NCBI GenBank assembly: GCA_002189035.1
Contig: NEEC01000290.1
Span: 1-50,598 of the forward strand
Direction of reading: 5' to 3'
Length of the DNA: 50,598 bases
Source of the DNA: Utricularia gibba
Lineage: Eukaryota > Streptophyta > Magnoliopsida > Lamiales > Lentibulariaceae
Part shown: in pieces, positions 13,992-26,561 of the stretch
Layout: every line of letters begins with the position of its first letter
Position numbering within the stretch: position 1 is the stretch's first letter
Translations under genes and position numbers: made by a program
Notes under the pieces: generated by a model
Told to the model about the DNA's origin: nothing
Databases searched by the model: none
Seen by the model: the letters and a program-made list of their open reading frames with translations, nothing else

Positions 13992-15209
13992 TGCACGTGA
14001 CATCTTACTTTAAACAAATGCATCATTATTTTCGTCGACTCGCACCGGTTGGGCTCATGAGCCGGACCAAACGGAGGGCCGACCAAGTGCCAGTTAGAGT
14101 GGCCACACAAAACGAGAAGCTGTTCCTTGAAAAACCATGTAGGCAGCCCGAAAACCGAACGTTAATAATGCATCACTTTAGTTGCCAGGCTACAACTAAC
14201 TTTCGGCCCAAGCCAACCTGACCATTGTCCGTTCAGGTGCCCCCAAGACCGCCTCCTCAAGTATAAAGTAAGTTGTTGAAAAAATCATGTGGGGTGCACG
14301 TGACATCTTACTTTAAAAAATGCATCATTATTTTCGTCGACTCGCACCCGGTTGGACTCATGAGCCGGACCGAACGGCGCCGACCAAGTGCCAGCGAGAG
14401 TAGCCGCACAAAACGAGAAGCTGTTCCTTGAAAAACCATGTAGGCAGCCCCTGAAAACCGAACGTTAATAAATGCATCACTTTAGTTGCCAGGCTACAAC
14501 TAACTTTCGGCCCAAGCCAACCTGACCATTGTCCCGTTAGGTGCCCCCCAAGACCGCCTCCTCAAGTATAAAGTAAGTTGTTGAAAAATCATGTGGGGTG
14601 CACGTGACATCTTACTTTAAACAAATGCATCATTATTTTCGTCGACTCGCACCGGTTGGACTCATGAGCCGGACCGAACGGGGCTGACCAAGTGCCCAGC
14701 GAGAGTAGTCGCCACAAAACGAGAAGCTGTTCCTTGAAAAACCTGTAGGCAGCCCCTGAAAACCGAACGTTAATAAATGCATCACTTTAGTTGCCAGGCT
14801 ACAACTAACTTTCGTCCCAAGCCAAACCTGACCATTGTCCCGTTCTAGGTGCCCCAAGACCGCCCTCAAGTATAAAGTAAGTTGTTGAAAAAATCATGTG
14901 GGGTGCACGTGACATCTTACTTTAAACAATGCATCATTATTTTCGTCGACTCGCACCGGTTGGCTCATGAGCCGGACCGAACGGAGACCAAGTGCCCAGC
15001 GAGAGTAGTCGCCACACAAAACGAGAAGCTGTTCCTTGAAAAACCATTGTAGGCAGCCCCTGAAAACCGAACGTTAATAAATGCATCACTTTAGTTGCCA
15101 GGCTACAACTAACTTTCGGCCCAAGCCAACCTGACCATTGTCCCGTTCAAGGTGCCCCAAAGACCGCCTCCTCAAGTATAAAGTAAGTTGTTGAAAAAAT
15201 CATGTGGGG
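13992..15209 (+). repeat. Monomers 46-49: transition from A-only to mixed A/B
   Basis: The copy at 13992 is class B (CCAAACGGAGG, GTTAGAGTGG). It also lost one A in its AATAAATG motif near 14165. The next three (14295, 14599, 14904) are A-like. To the left B copies are rare; to the right they make up about a third of the array. This is where the class composition changes. No gene is present. Confidence 0.75.
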
Positions 15210-17967
15210 TGCACGTGACATCTTACTTTAAAAATGCATCATTATTTTCGTCGACTCGCACCGGTTGGGCTCATGAGCCGGACAAACGGGGCCGACCAAG
15301 TGCCCAGTTAAGTGGCCGACACAAAACGAGAAGCTGTTCCTTGAAAAACCTTGTAGGCAGCCCCTGAAAACCGAACGTTAATAAATGCATCACTTTATTT
15401 GCAAGGCTACAACTAACTTTCGGCCCAAGCCAACCTGACCATTGTCCCGTTCAGGTGCCCCCAAGACCGCCTCCTCAAGTATAAAGTAAGTTGTTGAAAA
15501 AATCATGTGGGGTGCACGTGACATCTTACTTTAAACAAATGCATCATTATTTTCGTCGACTCGCACCGGTTGGGCTCATGAGCCGGACCAACGGAGGCTT
15601 GACCAAGTGCCCAGTAAAGTGGCGCACAAAACGAGAAGCTGTTCCTTGAAAAACCTGTAGGCAGCCCCTGAAAACCGAACGTTAATAAATGCATCACTTT
15701 AGTTGCAAGGCTACAACTAACTTTCGGCCCAAGCCAACCTGACCATTGTCCCGTTTCAGGTGCCCCCAAGACCGCCTCCTCAAGTATAAAGTAAGTTGTT
15801 GAAAAAATCATGTGGGGTGCACGTGACATCTTACTTTAAACAAATGCATCATTATTTTCGTCGACTCGCACCGTTGGACTCATGAGCCGGACCGAACGGG
15901 CGCCGGACCAAGTGCCCAGCGAGAGTAGTCGCACAAAACGAGAAGCTGTTCCTTGAAAAACCATGTAGGCAGCCCCTGAAAACCGAACGTTAATAAATGC
16001 ATCACTTAGTTGCCAGGCTACAACTAACTTTCGGCCCAAGCCAACCTGACCATTGTCCCGTTCCAGGTGCCCCCCAAGACCGCCTCCTCAAGTATAAAGT
16101 AAGTTGTTGAAAAAATCATGTGGGGTGCACGTGACATCTTACTTTAAACAAACGCATCATTATTTTCGTCGACTCGCACCGGTTGGACTCATGAGCCGGA
16201 CTGAACGGGGGGCCCGACCAAGTGCCCAGCGAGAGTAGTCGCCACAAAACGAGAAGCTGTTCCTTGAAAAACCATGTAGGCAGCCCCTGAAAACCGAACG
16301 TTAATAAATGCATCACTTTAGTTGCCAGGCTACAACTAACTTTCGGCCCAAGCCAACCTGACCATTGTCCCGTTCAGGTGCCCCCCAAGACCGCCTCCTC
16401 AAGTATAAAGTAAGTTGTTGAAAAAATCATGTGGGGTGCACGTGACATCTTACTTTAAACAAATGCATCATTATTTTCGTCGACTCGCACCGGTTGGGCT
16501 CATGAGCCGGACCAAACGGAGGCTTGACCAAGTGCCCAGTTAAGTGGCGACACAAAACGAGAAGCTGTTCCTTGAAAAACCTTGTAGGCAGCCCCCGAAA
16601 ACCGAACGTTAATAAATGCATCACTTTATTTGCAAGGCTACAACTAACTTTCGTCCCAAGCCAAACCTGACCATTGTCCCGTTCAGGTGCCCCCAAGACC
16701 GCCTCCTCAAGTATAAAGTAAGTTGTTGAAAAAATCATGTGGGGTGCACGTGACATCTTACTTTAAAAAGCATCATTATTTTCGTCGACTCGCACCCGGT
16801 TGGGCTCATGAGCCGGACCGAACGCAGCGCCGACCAAGTGCCCAGCGAGAGTGGCGCACAAAACGAGAAGCTGTTCCTTGAAAAAACCATGTAGGCAGCC
16901 CCTGAAAACCGAACGTTAATAAATGCATCACTTTAGTTGCCAGGCTACAACTAACTTTCGGCCCAAACCAACCTGACCATTGTCCCGTTCAAGGTGCCCC
17001 CCAAGACCGCCTCCTCAAGTATAAAGTAAGTTGTTGAAAAATCATGTGGGGTGCACGTGACATCTTACTTTAAACAAATGCATCATTATTTTCGTCGACT
17101 CGCACCGGTTGGACTCATGAGCCGGACCAACGGAGGCCGGACCAAGTGCCCAGCGAGAGTAGTCGCACAAAACGAGAAGCTGTTCCTTGAAAAACCTTGT
17201 AGGCAGCCCCGAAAACCGAACGTTAATAAATGCATCACTTTATTTGCAAGGCTACAACTAACTTTCGGCCCAAGCCAACCTGACCATTGTCCCGTTCAGG
17301 TGCCCCCAAGACCCTCCTCAAGTATAAAGTAAGTTGTTGAAAATCATGTGGGGTGCACGTGACATCTTACTTTAAACAAATGCATCATTATTTTCGTCGA
17401 CTCGCACCGTTGGGCTCATGAGCCGGACCAACGGAGGCCGACCAAGTGCCCAGCGAGAGTGGCGCACAAAACGAGAAGCTGTTCCTTGAAAAACCATGTA
17501 GGCAGCCCCTGAAAACCGAACGTTAATAAATGCATCACTTTATTTGCAAGGCTACAACTAACTTTCGTCCAAAGCCAACCTGACCATTGTCCCGTTCAGG
17601 TGCCCCCAAGACCGCCTCCTCAAGTATAAAGTAAGTTGTTGAAAAAATCATGTGGGGTGCACGTGACATCTTACTTTAAACAAATGCATCATTATTTTCG
17701 TCGACTCGCACCGGTTGGACTCATGAGCCGGACCGAACGGGGCCCGACCAAGTGCCCAGCGAGAGTAGTCGCCACAAAACGAGAAGCTGTTCCTTGAAAA
17801 ACCATGTAGGCAGCCCCTGAAAACCGAACGTTAATAAATGCATCACTTTAGTTGCCAGGCTACAACTAACTTTCGGCCCAAGCCAACCTGACCATTGTCC
17901 CGTTCCAGGTGCCCCCCAAGACCGCCTCCTCAAGTATAAAGTAAGTTGTTGAAAAAATCATGTGGGG
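15210..17967 (+). repeat. Higher-order repeat copy 1, nine monomers (50-58)
   Basis: The order of classes is dB, B, A(CGCCGG), A2, B, X, B-like, B-like, A. Diagnostic sites are the lost CA before ATGCATC at about 15230, GCGCCGG near 15901, CAAACGCATC at 16150, and CGCAGCGCC near 16822. It spans 2758 bp. The following nine monomers repeat nearly the same order in 2759 bp, so the two are probably descendants of one amplified nine-monomer unit. Classes were assigned by eye from about eight sites per monomer. Confidence 0.7.
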
Positions 17968-20726
17968 TGCACGTGACATCTTACTTTAAAAAATGCATCA
18001 TTATTTTCGTCGACTCGCACCGGTTGGGCTCATGAGCCGGACCAAACGGAGCTTGACCAAGTGCCCAGTTAGAGTGGCCGCACAAAACGAGAAGCTGTTC
18101 CTTGAAAAACCTTGTAGGCAGCCCCTGAAAACCGAACGTTAATAAATGCATCACTTTAGTTGCAAGGCTACAACTAACTTTCGGCCCAAGCCAACCTGAC
18201 CATTGTCCCGTTCAGGTGCCCCCCAAGACCGCCTCCTCAAGTATAAAGTAAGTTGTTGAAAAAATCATGTGGGGTGCACGTGACATCTTACTTTAAACAA
18301 ATGCATCATTATTTTCGTCGACTCGCACCGGTTGGGCTCATGAGCCGGACCAAACGGAGGCCGACCAAGTGCCCAGTTAAAGTGGCCCACAAAACGAGAA
18401 GCTGTTCCTTGAAAAACCATGTAGGCAGCCCCTGAAAACCGAACGTTAATAAATGCATCACTTTAGTTTGCCAGGCTACAACTAACTTTCGGCCCAAGCC
18501 AACCTGACCATTGTCCCGTTCAGGTGCCCCCCAAGACCGCCTCCTCAAGTATAAAGTAAGTTGTTGAAAAAATCATGTGGGGGCACGTGACATCTTACTT
18601 TAAACAAATGCATCATTATTTTCGTCGACTCGCACCGGTTGGACTCATGAGCGGGACCGAACGGCGCCGGACCAAGTGCCCAGCGAGAGTAGTCGCCACA
18701 AAACGAGAAGCTGTTCCTTGAAAAACCATGTAGGCAGCCCCTGAAAACCGAACGTTAATAAATGCATCACTTTAGTTGCCAGGCTACAACTAACTTTCGT
18801 CCCAGCCCAACCTGACCATTGTCCCGTTCAGGTGCCCCCCAAGACCGCCTCCTCAAGTATAAAGTAAGTTGTTGAAAAAATCATGTGGGGTGCACGTGAC
18901 ATCTTACTTTAAACAAACGCATCATTATTTTCGTCGACTCGCACCGGTTGGACTCATGAGCCGGACTGAACGGGGGCCCGACCAAGTGCCCAGCGAGAGT
19001 AGTCGCCACAAAAAACGAGAAGCTGTTCCTTGAAAAACCATGTAGGCAGCCCCTGAAAACCGAACGTTAATAAATGCATCACTTTAGTTGCCAGGCTACA
19101 ACTAACTTTCGGCCCAAGCCAACCTGACCATTGTCCCGTTCCAGGTGCCCCCCAAGACCGCCTCCTCAAGTATAAAGTAAGTTGTTGAAAAAATCATGTG
19201 GGGTGCACGTGACATCTTACTTTAAACAAATGCATCATTATTTTCGTCGACTCGCACCGGTTGGGCTCATGAGCCGGACCAAACGGAGGGCCGACCAAGT
19301 GCCCAGTTAAAGTGGCCGACACAAAACGAGAAGCTGTTCCTTGAAAAACCTGTAGGCAGCCCCGAAAACCGAACGTTAATAAATGCATCACTTTATTTGC
19401 AAGGCTACAACTAACTTTCGTCCCAAGCCAACCTGACCATTGTCCCGTTCAGGTGCCCCAAGACCGCCTCCTCAAGTATAAAGTAAGTTGTTGAAAAAAT
19501 CATGTGGGGTGCACGTGACATCTTACTTTAAACAAATGCATCATTATTTTCGTCGACTCGCACCGGTTGGACTCATGAGCGGGACCGAACGGGCGCCGGA
19601 CCAAGTGCCCAGCGAGAGTAGTCGCCACAAAACGAGAAGCTGTTCCTTGAAAAACCATGTAGGCAGCCCCTGAAAACCGAACGTTAATAAATGCATCACT
19701 TTAGTTGCCAGGCTACAACTAACTTTCGGCCCAAGCCCAACCTGACCATTGTCCCGTTCCAGGTGCCCCCAAGACCGCCTCCTCAAGTATAAAGTAAGTT
19801 GTTGAAAAAATCATGTGGGGTGCACGTGACATCTTACTTTAAAAATGCATCATTATTTTCGTCGACTCGCACCGGTTGGGCTCATGAGCCGGACCAAACG
19901 GAGGCTTGACCAAGTGCCCAGTTAAAGTGGCCGACACAAAACGAGAAGCTGTTCCTTGAAAAACCATGTAGGCAGCCCCTGAAAACCGAACGTTAATAAA
20001 TGCATCACTTTATTTGCCAGGCTACAACTAACTTTCGGCCCAAGCCAACCTGACCATTGTCCCGTTCAGGTGCCCCCAAGACCGCCCTCAAGTATAAAGT
20101 AAGTTGTTGAAAAAATCATGTGGGGTGCACGTGACATCTTACTTTAAACAAATGCATCATTATTTTCGTCGACTCGCACCACCCGAGCCGGACCAAACGG
20201 AAAGTGCCCAGTGAGAGTGGCCACACAAAACGAGAAGCTGTTCCTTGAAAAACCATGTAGGCAGCCCCGAAAACCGAACGTTAATAAATGCATCACTTTA
20301 TTTGCCAGGCTACAACTAACTTTCGGCCCAAGCCAAACCTGACCATTGTCCCGTTCTAGGTGCCCCCAAGACCGCCTCCTCAAGTATAAAGTAAGTTGTT
20401 GAAAAAATCATGTGGGGTGCACGTGACATCTTACTTTAAACAAATGCATCATTATTTTCGTCGACTCGCACCGGTTGGACTCATGAGCCGGACCGAACGC
20501 AGCGCCGACCAAGTGCCCAGCGAGAGTAGTCGCCACAAAAACGAGAAGCTGTTCCTTGAAAAACCATGTAGGCAGCCCTGAAAACCGAACGTTAATAAAT
20601 GCATCACTTTAGTTGCCAGGCTACAACTAACTTTCGGCCCAAGCCAACCTGACCATTGTCCCGTTTAGGTGCCCCCAAGACCGCCTCCTCAAGTATAAAG
20701 TAAGTTGTTGAAAAAATCATGTGGGG
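17968..20726 (+). repeat. Higher-order repeat copy 2, nine monomers (59-67)
   Basis: The order is dB, B, A(CGCCGG), A2, B, A(GCGCCGG), dB, B-like, A. Seven or more of the nine positions agree with the preceding nine-monomer block, and its length differs by 1 bp (2759 against 2758). The eighth monomer (20126-20417) has a private deletion, so the near-equal totals are partly compensating. No gene is present. Confidence 0.7.
20126..20417 (+). repeat. Shortest monomer (292 bp), internal deletion
   Basis: The segment after GTCGACTCGCACC reads ACCCGAGCCGG, losing the GGTTGGGCTCATG stretch. A further loss removes bases before AAGTGCCC. The rest is B-like (CCAAACGG, GTGGCC). The remaining parts of the monomer are intact. 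Confidence 0.85.
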
Positions 20727-21034
20727 TGCACGTGACATCTTACTTTAAAAATGCATCATTATTTTCGTCGACTCGCACCGGTTGGGCTCATGAGCCGGAC
20801 CAAACGGAGGCTTGACCAAGTGCCCAGTTAAAGTGGCCGACACAAAACGAGAAGCTGTTCCTTGAAAAACCTTGTAGGCAGCCCCTGAAAACCGAACGTT
20901 AATAAATGCATCACTTTATTTGCAAGGCTACAACTAACTTTCGTCCCAAGCCAACCTGACCATTGTCCCGTTTCAGGTGCCCCCAAGACCGCCTCCTCAA
21001 GTATAAAGTAAGTTGTTGAAAAAATCATGTGGGG
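20727..21034 (+). repeat. Reference class B monomer (no. 68, dB form)
   Basis: A 308-bp example of class B with the lost CA (TTTAAAAATGCATC). Marks are GGGCTC, CCAAACGGAGGCTTG, CAGTTAAAGTGGCCG, CCTTGTAGG, TATTTGCAAGG and TTTCGTCCC. I count about 43 B copies among 164, three in the first 45 monomers and 40 in the remaining 119. Differences from A are concentrated from about 60 bp after the anchor to about 210 bp, so the two classes are not evenly diverged. Confidence 0.85.
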
Positions 21035-22886
21035 TGCACGTGACATCTTACTTTAAACAAACGCATCATTATTTTCGTCGACTCGCAGCCGGTTGGACTC
21101 ATGAGCCGGACTGAACGGGCGCCCGACCAAGTGCCCAGCGAGAGTAGTCGCCACAAAACGAGAAGCTGTTCCTTGAAAAACCATGTAGGCAGCCCCTGAA
21201 AACCGAACGTTAATAAATGCATCACTTTAGTTGCCAGGCTACAACTAACTTTCGGCCCAAACCAACCTGACCATTGTCCCGTTCCAGGTGCCCCCCAAGA
21301 CCGCCTCCTCAAGTATAAAGTAAGTTGTTGAAAAAATCATGTGGGGTGCACGTGACATCTTACTTTAAACAAATGCATCATTATTTTCGTCGACTCGCAC
21401 CGGTTGGGCTCATGAGCCGGACCAAACGGAGGGCTTGACCAAGTGCCCAGTAAAGTGGCCACACAAAACGAGAAGCTGTTCCTTGAAAAACCTTGTAGGC
21501 AGCCCCGAAAACCGAACGTTAATAAATGCATCACTTTATTTGCCAGGCTACAACTAACTTTCGTCCCAAGCCAAACCTGACCATTGTCCCGTTCTAGGTG
21601 CCCCCAAGACCGCCTCCTCAAGTATAAAGTAAGTTGTTGAAAAAATCATGTGGGGTGCACGTGACATCTTACTTTAAACAAATGCATCATTATTTTCGTC
21701 GACTCGCACCGGTTGGACTCATGAGCCGGACCGAACGCAGCGCCGGACCAAGTGCCCAGCGAGAGTAGTCGCCACAAAAACGAGAAGCTGTTCCTTGAAA
21801 AACCATGTAGGCAGCCCTGAAAACCGAACGTTAATAAATGCATCACTTTAGTTGCCAGGCTACAACTAACTTTCGGCCCAAGCCCAACCTGACCATTGTC
21901 CCGTTCAAGGTGCCCCCCAAGACCGCCTCCTCAAGTATAAAGTAAGTTGTTGAAAAAATCATGTGGGGTGCACGTGACATCTTACTTTAAACAAATGCAT
22001 CATTATTTTCGTCGACTCGCACCGGTTGGGCTCATGAGCCGGACCAAACGGGGCTTGACCAAGTGCCCAGTTAAAGTGGCCACAAAACGAGAAGCTGTTC
22101 CTTGAAAAACCTTGTAGGCAGCCCCTGAAAACCGAACGTTAATAAATGCATCACTTTATTTGCCAGGCTACAACTAACTTTCGGCCCAAGCCAAACCTGA
22201 CCATTGTCCCGTTTCAGGTGCCCCCAAGACCGCCTCCTCAAGTATAAAGTAAGTTGTTGAAAAAATCATGTGGGGTGCACGTGACATCTTACTTTAAACA
22301 AATGCATCATTATTTTCGTCGACTCGCACCGGTTGGGCTCATGAGCCGGACCAACGGAGGCCACCAAGTGCCCAGAGAGTGGCCGCACAAAACGAGAAGC
22401 TGTTCCTTGAAAAACCTTGTAGGCAGCCCCGAAAACCGAACGTTAATAAATGCATCACTTTATTTGCAAGGCTACAACTAACTTTCGTCCCAAGCCAACC
22501 TGACCATTGTCCCGTTCTAGGTGCCCCCCAAGACCGCCTCCTCAAGTATAAAGTAAGTTGTTGAAAAAATCATGTGGGGTGCACGTGACATCTTACTTTA
22601 AACAAATGCATCATTATTTTCGTCGACTCGCACGGTTGGACTCATGAGCCGGACTGAACGGGGCCGGACCAAGTGCCCAGCGAGAGTAGTCGCCACAAAA
22701 CGAGAAGCTGTTCCTTGAAAAACCATGTAGGCAGCCCCTGAAAACCGAACGTTAATAAATGCATCACTTTAGTTGCCAGGCTACAACTAACTTTCGGCCC
22801 AAGCCAACCTGACCATTGTCCCGTTCAGGTGCCCCCAAGACCGCCTCCTCAAGTATAAAGTAAGTTGTTGAAAAAATCATGTGGGG
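20727..22886 (+). repeat. Higher-order repeat copy 3, seven monomers (68-74)
   Basis: The order is dB, A2, B, A(GCAGCGCCGG), B, B-like, A. This matches the nine-monomer block if the B-A pair that follows the first dB is removed, a two-monomer deletion typical of unequal exchange. It spans 2160 bp. The A2 copy at 21035 also carries CGCAGCCGG, an extra G found only in A2 copies. Confidence 0.7.
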
Positions 22887-25036
22887 TGCACGTGACATCT
22901 TACTTTAAAATGCATCATTATTTTCGTCGACTCGCACCGGTTGGGCTCATGAGCCGGACCAAACGGAGGCTTGACCAAGTGCCCAGTTAAAGTGGCCGAC
23001 ACAAAACGAGAAGCTGTTCCTTGAAAAACCTTGTAGGCAGCCCCTGAAAACCGAACGTTAATAAATGCATCACTTTATTTGCAAGGCTACAACTAACTTT
23101 CGGCCCAAGCCAACCTGACCATTGTCCCGTTCAGGTGCCCCAAGACCGCCTCCTCAAGTATAAAGTAAGTTGTTGAAAAAATCATGTGGGGTGCACGTGA
23201 CATCTTACTTTAAACAAACGCATCATTATTTTCGTCGACTCGCACCGGTTGGACTCATGAGCCGGACTGAACGGGGCCCGACCAAGTGCCTAGCGAGAGT
23301 AGTCGCCACAAAACGAGAAGCTGTTCCTTGAAAAACCATGTAGGCAGCCCCTGAAAAACCGAACGTTAATAAATGCATCACTTTAGTTGCCAGGCTACAA
23401 CTAACTTTCGGCCCAAACCAACCTGACCATTGTCCCGTTCCAGGTGCCCCCAAGACCGCCTCCTCAAGTATAAAGTAAGTTGTTGAAAAAATCATGTGGG
23501 GTGCACGTGACATCTTACTTTAAACAAATGCATCATTATTTTCGTCGACTCGCACCGGTTGGGCTCATGAGCCGGACCAAACGGAGGGCTTGACCAAGTG
23601 CCCAGTTAAGTGGCCCACAAAACGAGAAGCTGTTCCTTGAAAAACCTTGTAGGCAGCGCCGAAAACCGAACGTTAATAAATGCATCACTTTATTTGCAAG
23701 GCTACAACTAACTTTCGTCCCAAGCCAAACCTGACCATTGTCCCGTTCTAGGTACCCCAAGACCGCCTCCTCAAGTATAAAGTAAGTTGTTGAAAAAATC
23801 ATGTGGGGTGCACGTGACATCTTACTTTAAAAATTGCATCATTATTTTCGTCGACTCGCACCCGGTTGGGCTCATGAGCCGGACCGAACGCAGCGCCGAC
23901 CAAGTGCCCAGTGAGAGTGGCCGACACAAAACGAGAAGTTGTTCCTTTAAAAACCATGTAGGCAGCCCCTGAAAACCGAACGTTAATAAATGCATCACTT
24001 TAGTTGCCAGGCTACAACTAACTTTCGGCCCAACCAACCTGACCATTGTCCCGTTCCAGGTGCCCCCAAGACCGCCTCCTCAAGTATAAAGTAAGTTGTT
24101 GAAAAAATCATGTGGGGTGCACGTGACATCTTACTTTAAACAAATGCATCATTATTTTCGTCGACTCGCACCTGGTTGGGCTCATGAGCCGGACCAAACG
24201 GAGGGCTTGACCAAGTGCCAGTTAAAGTGGCCACAAAACGAGAAGCTGTTCCTTGAAAAACCTTGTAGGCAGCCCGAAACCGAACGTTAATAAATGCATC
24301 ACTTTAGTTGCCAGGCTACAACTAACTTTCGGCCCAAACCTAACCTGACCATTGTCCCGTTTTAGGTGCCCCCCAAGACCGCCTCCTCAAGTATAAAGTA
24401 AGTTGTTGAAAAAATCATGTGGGGTGCACGTGACATCTTACTTTAAACAAATGCATCATTATTTTCGTCGACTCGCACGGTTGACTCATGAGCGACGAAA
24501 CGGAGGCCCCAAGTGCCCAGCGAGAGTAGTCGCCACAAAACGAGAAGCTGTTCCTTGAAAAACCATGTAGGCAGCCCGAAAACCGAACGTTAATAAATGC
24601 ATCACTTTAGTTGCCAGGCTACAACTAACTTTCGGCCCAAGCCAAACCTGACCATTGTCCCGTTCCAGGTGCCCCAAGACCGCCTCCTCAAGTATAAAGT
24701 AAGTTGTTGAAAAAATCATGTGGGGTGCACGTGACATCTTACTTTAAACAAATGCATCATTATTTTCGTCGACTCGCACCGGATTGGACTCATGAGCCGG
24801 ACCGAACGCAGCGCTGGACCAAGTGCCCAGCGAGAGTAGTCGCCACAAAACGAGAAGCTGTTCCTTGAAAAACCATGTAGGCAGCCCCTGAAACCGAACG
24901 TTAATAAATGCATCACTTTAGTTGCCAGGCTACAACTAACTTTCGTCCCAAGCCAACCTGACCATTGTCCCGTTCCAGGTGCCCCCAAGACCGCCTCCTC
25001 AAGTATAAAGTAAGTTGTTGAAAAAATCATGTGGGG
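22887..25036 (+). repeat. Higher-order repeat copy 4, seven monomers (75-81), degraded
   Basis: The order begins dB, A2, B, X, B, as in the preceding block. The sixth copy (24425) is unusually diverged in the G-rich segment and the seventh (24726) is an A copy with GGATTGG and GCAGCGCTGG. The length is 2150 bp against 2160 bp for the block before. The match weakens towards the right end, so this boundary is approximate. Confidence 0.55.
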
Positions 25037-26561
25037 TGCACGTGACATCTTACTTTAAACAAATGCATCATTATTTTCGTCGACTCGCACCGGTTGGCCT
25101 CATGAGCCGGACTGAACGGGGGGGCTGACCAAGTGCCTAGCGAGAGTAGTCGCCACAAAACGAGAAGCTGTTCCTTGAAAAACCATGTAGGCAGCCCTGA
25201 AAACCGAACGTTAATAAATGCATCACTTTAGTTGCCAGGCTACAACTAACTTTCGGCCCAAGCCCAACCTGACCATTGTCCCGTTCAGGTGCCCCCAAGA
25301 CCGCCTCCTCAAGTATAAAGTAAGTTGTTGAAAAAATCATGTGGGGTGCACGTGACATCTTACTTTAAACAAACGCATCATTATTTTCGTCGACTCGCAC
25401 CGGTTGGACTCATGAGCCGGACGAACGCAGCGCCGGACCAAGTGCCCAGCGAGAGTAGTCGCCACAAAACGAGAAGCTGTTCCTTGAAAAAACCATGTAG
25501 GCAGCCCCTGAAAACCGAACGTTAATAAATGCATCACTTTAGTTGCCAGGCTACAACTAACTTTCGTCCCAACCAACCTGACCATTGTCCCGTTTCAGGT
25601 GCCCCAAGACCGCCTCCTCAAGTATAAAGTAAGTTGTTGAAAAAATCATGTGGGGTGCACGTGACATCTTACTTTAAACAAACGCATCATTATTTTCGTC
25701 GACTCGCACCGGTTGGGCTCATGAGCCGGACCAAACGGAGGGCCGACCAAGTGCCCAGTGTGGCCGCACAAAACGAGAAGCTGTTCCTTGAAAAACCATG
25801 TAGGCAGCCCCGAAAACCGAACGTTAATAAATGCATCACTTTATTTGCAAGGCTACAACTAACTTTCGTCCCAAGCCAAACCTGACCATTGTCCCGTTCA
25901 GGTGCCCCCAAGACCGCCTCCTCAAGTATAAAGTAAGTTGTTGAAAAAATCATGTGGGGTGCACGTGACATCTTACTTTAAACAAATGCATCATTATTTT
26001 CGTCGACTCGCACCCGGTTGGCTCATGAGCCGGACCGAACGGGCCCGACCAAGTGCCCAGCGAGAGTGGCCGCACAAAACGAGAAGCTAAAAAACCATGT
26101 AGGCAGCCCCTGAAAACCGAACGTTAATAAATGCATCACTTTAGTTGCAGGCTACAACTAACTTTCGGCCCAACCCCTGACCATTGTCCCGTTCCAGGTG
26201 CCCCCAAGACCGCCTCCTCAAGTATAAAGTAAGTTGTTGAAAAAATCATGTGGGGTGCACGTGACATCTTACTTTAAACAAATGCATCATTATTTTTCGT
26301 CGACTCGCACCGGTTGGGCTCATGAGCCGGACCAAACGGGGGCTTGACCAAGTGCCCAGCGAGAGTGGCCCACAAAACGAGAAGCTGTTCCTTGAAAAAA
26401 TTGTAGGCAGCCCCGAAAACCGAACGTTAATAAATGCATCACTTTATTTGCAAGGCTACAACTAACTTTCGGCCAAGCCAAACCTGACCATTGTCCCGTT
26501 CTAGGTGCCCCAAGACCGCCTCCTCAAGTATAAAGTAAGTTGTTGAAAAAATCATGTGGGG
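25037..26561 (+). repeat. Monomers 82-86: mixed block
   Basis: Five copies: A with CCTAGCGAG, A2 with GCAGCGCCGG, B carrying the A2 change CAAACGCATC, an X/A hybrid with a small deletion, and a B-like copy. The B copy with CAAACGCATC at 25656 is the only clear B copy of that kind I found, and suggests exchange between classes. No gene is present. Confidence 0.7.
25960..26255 (+). repeat. Monomer with deletion at the H1/H2 junction (296 bp)
   Basis: Around 26087 the sequence reads GAGAAGCTAAAAAACC, so GTTCCTTG is missing from the otherwise well conserved H1/H2 junction. It is the only copy I found with a loss of this size at that point. Confidence 0.85.

Noticed and set aside
20126-20417. Mobile-element insertion or excision scar in the short monomer
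   Set aside because: There is no target-site duplication and no foreign sequence, only loss of repeat bases. Slippage or unequal exchange suffices.
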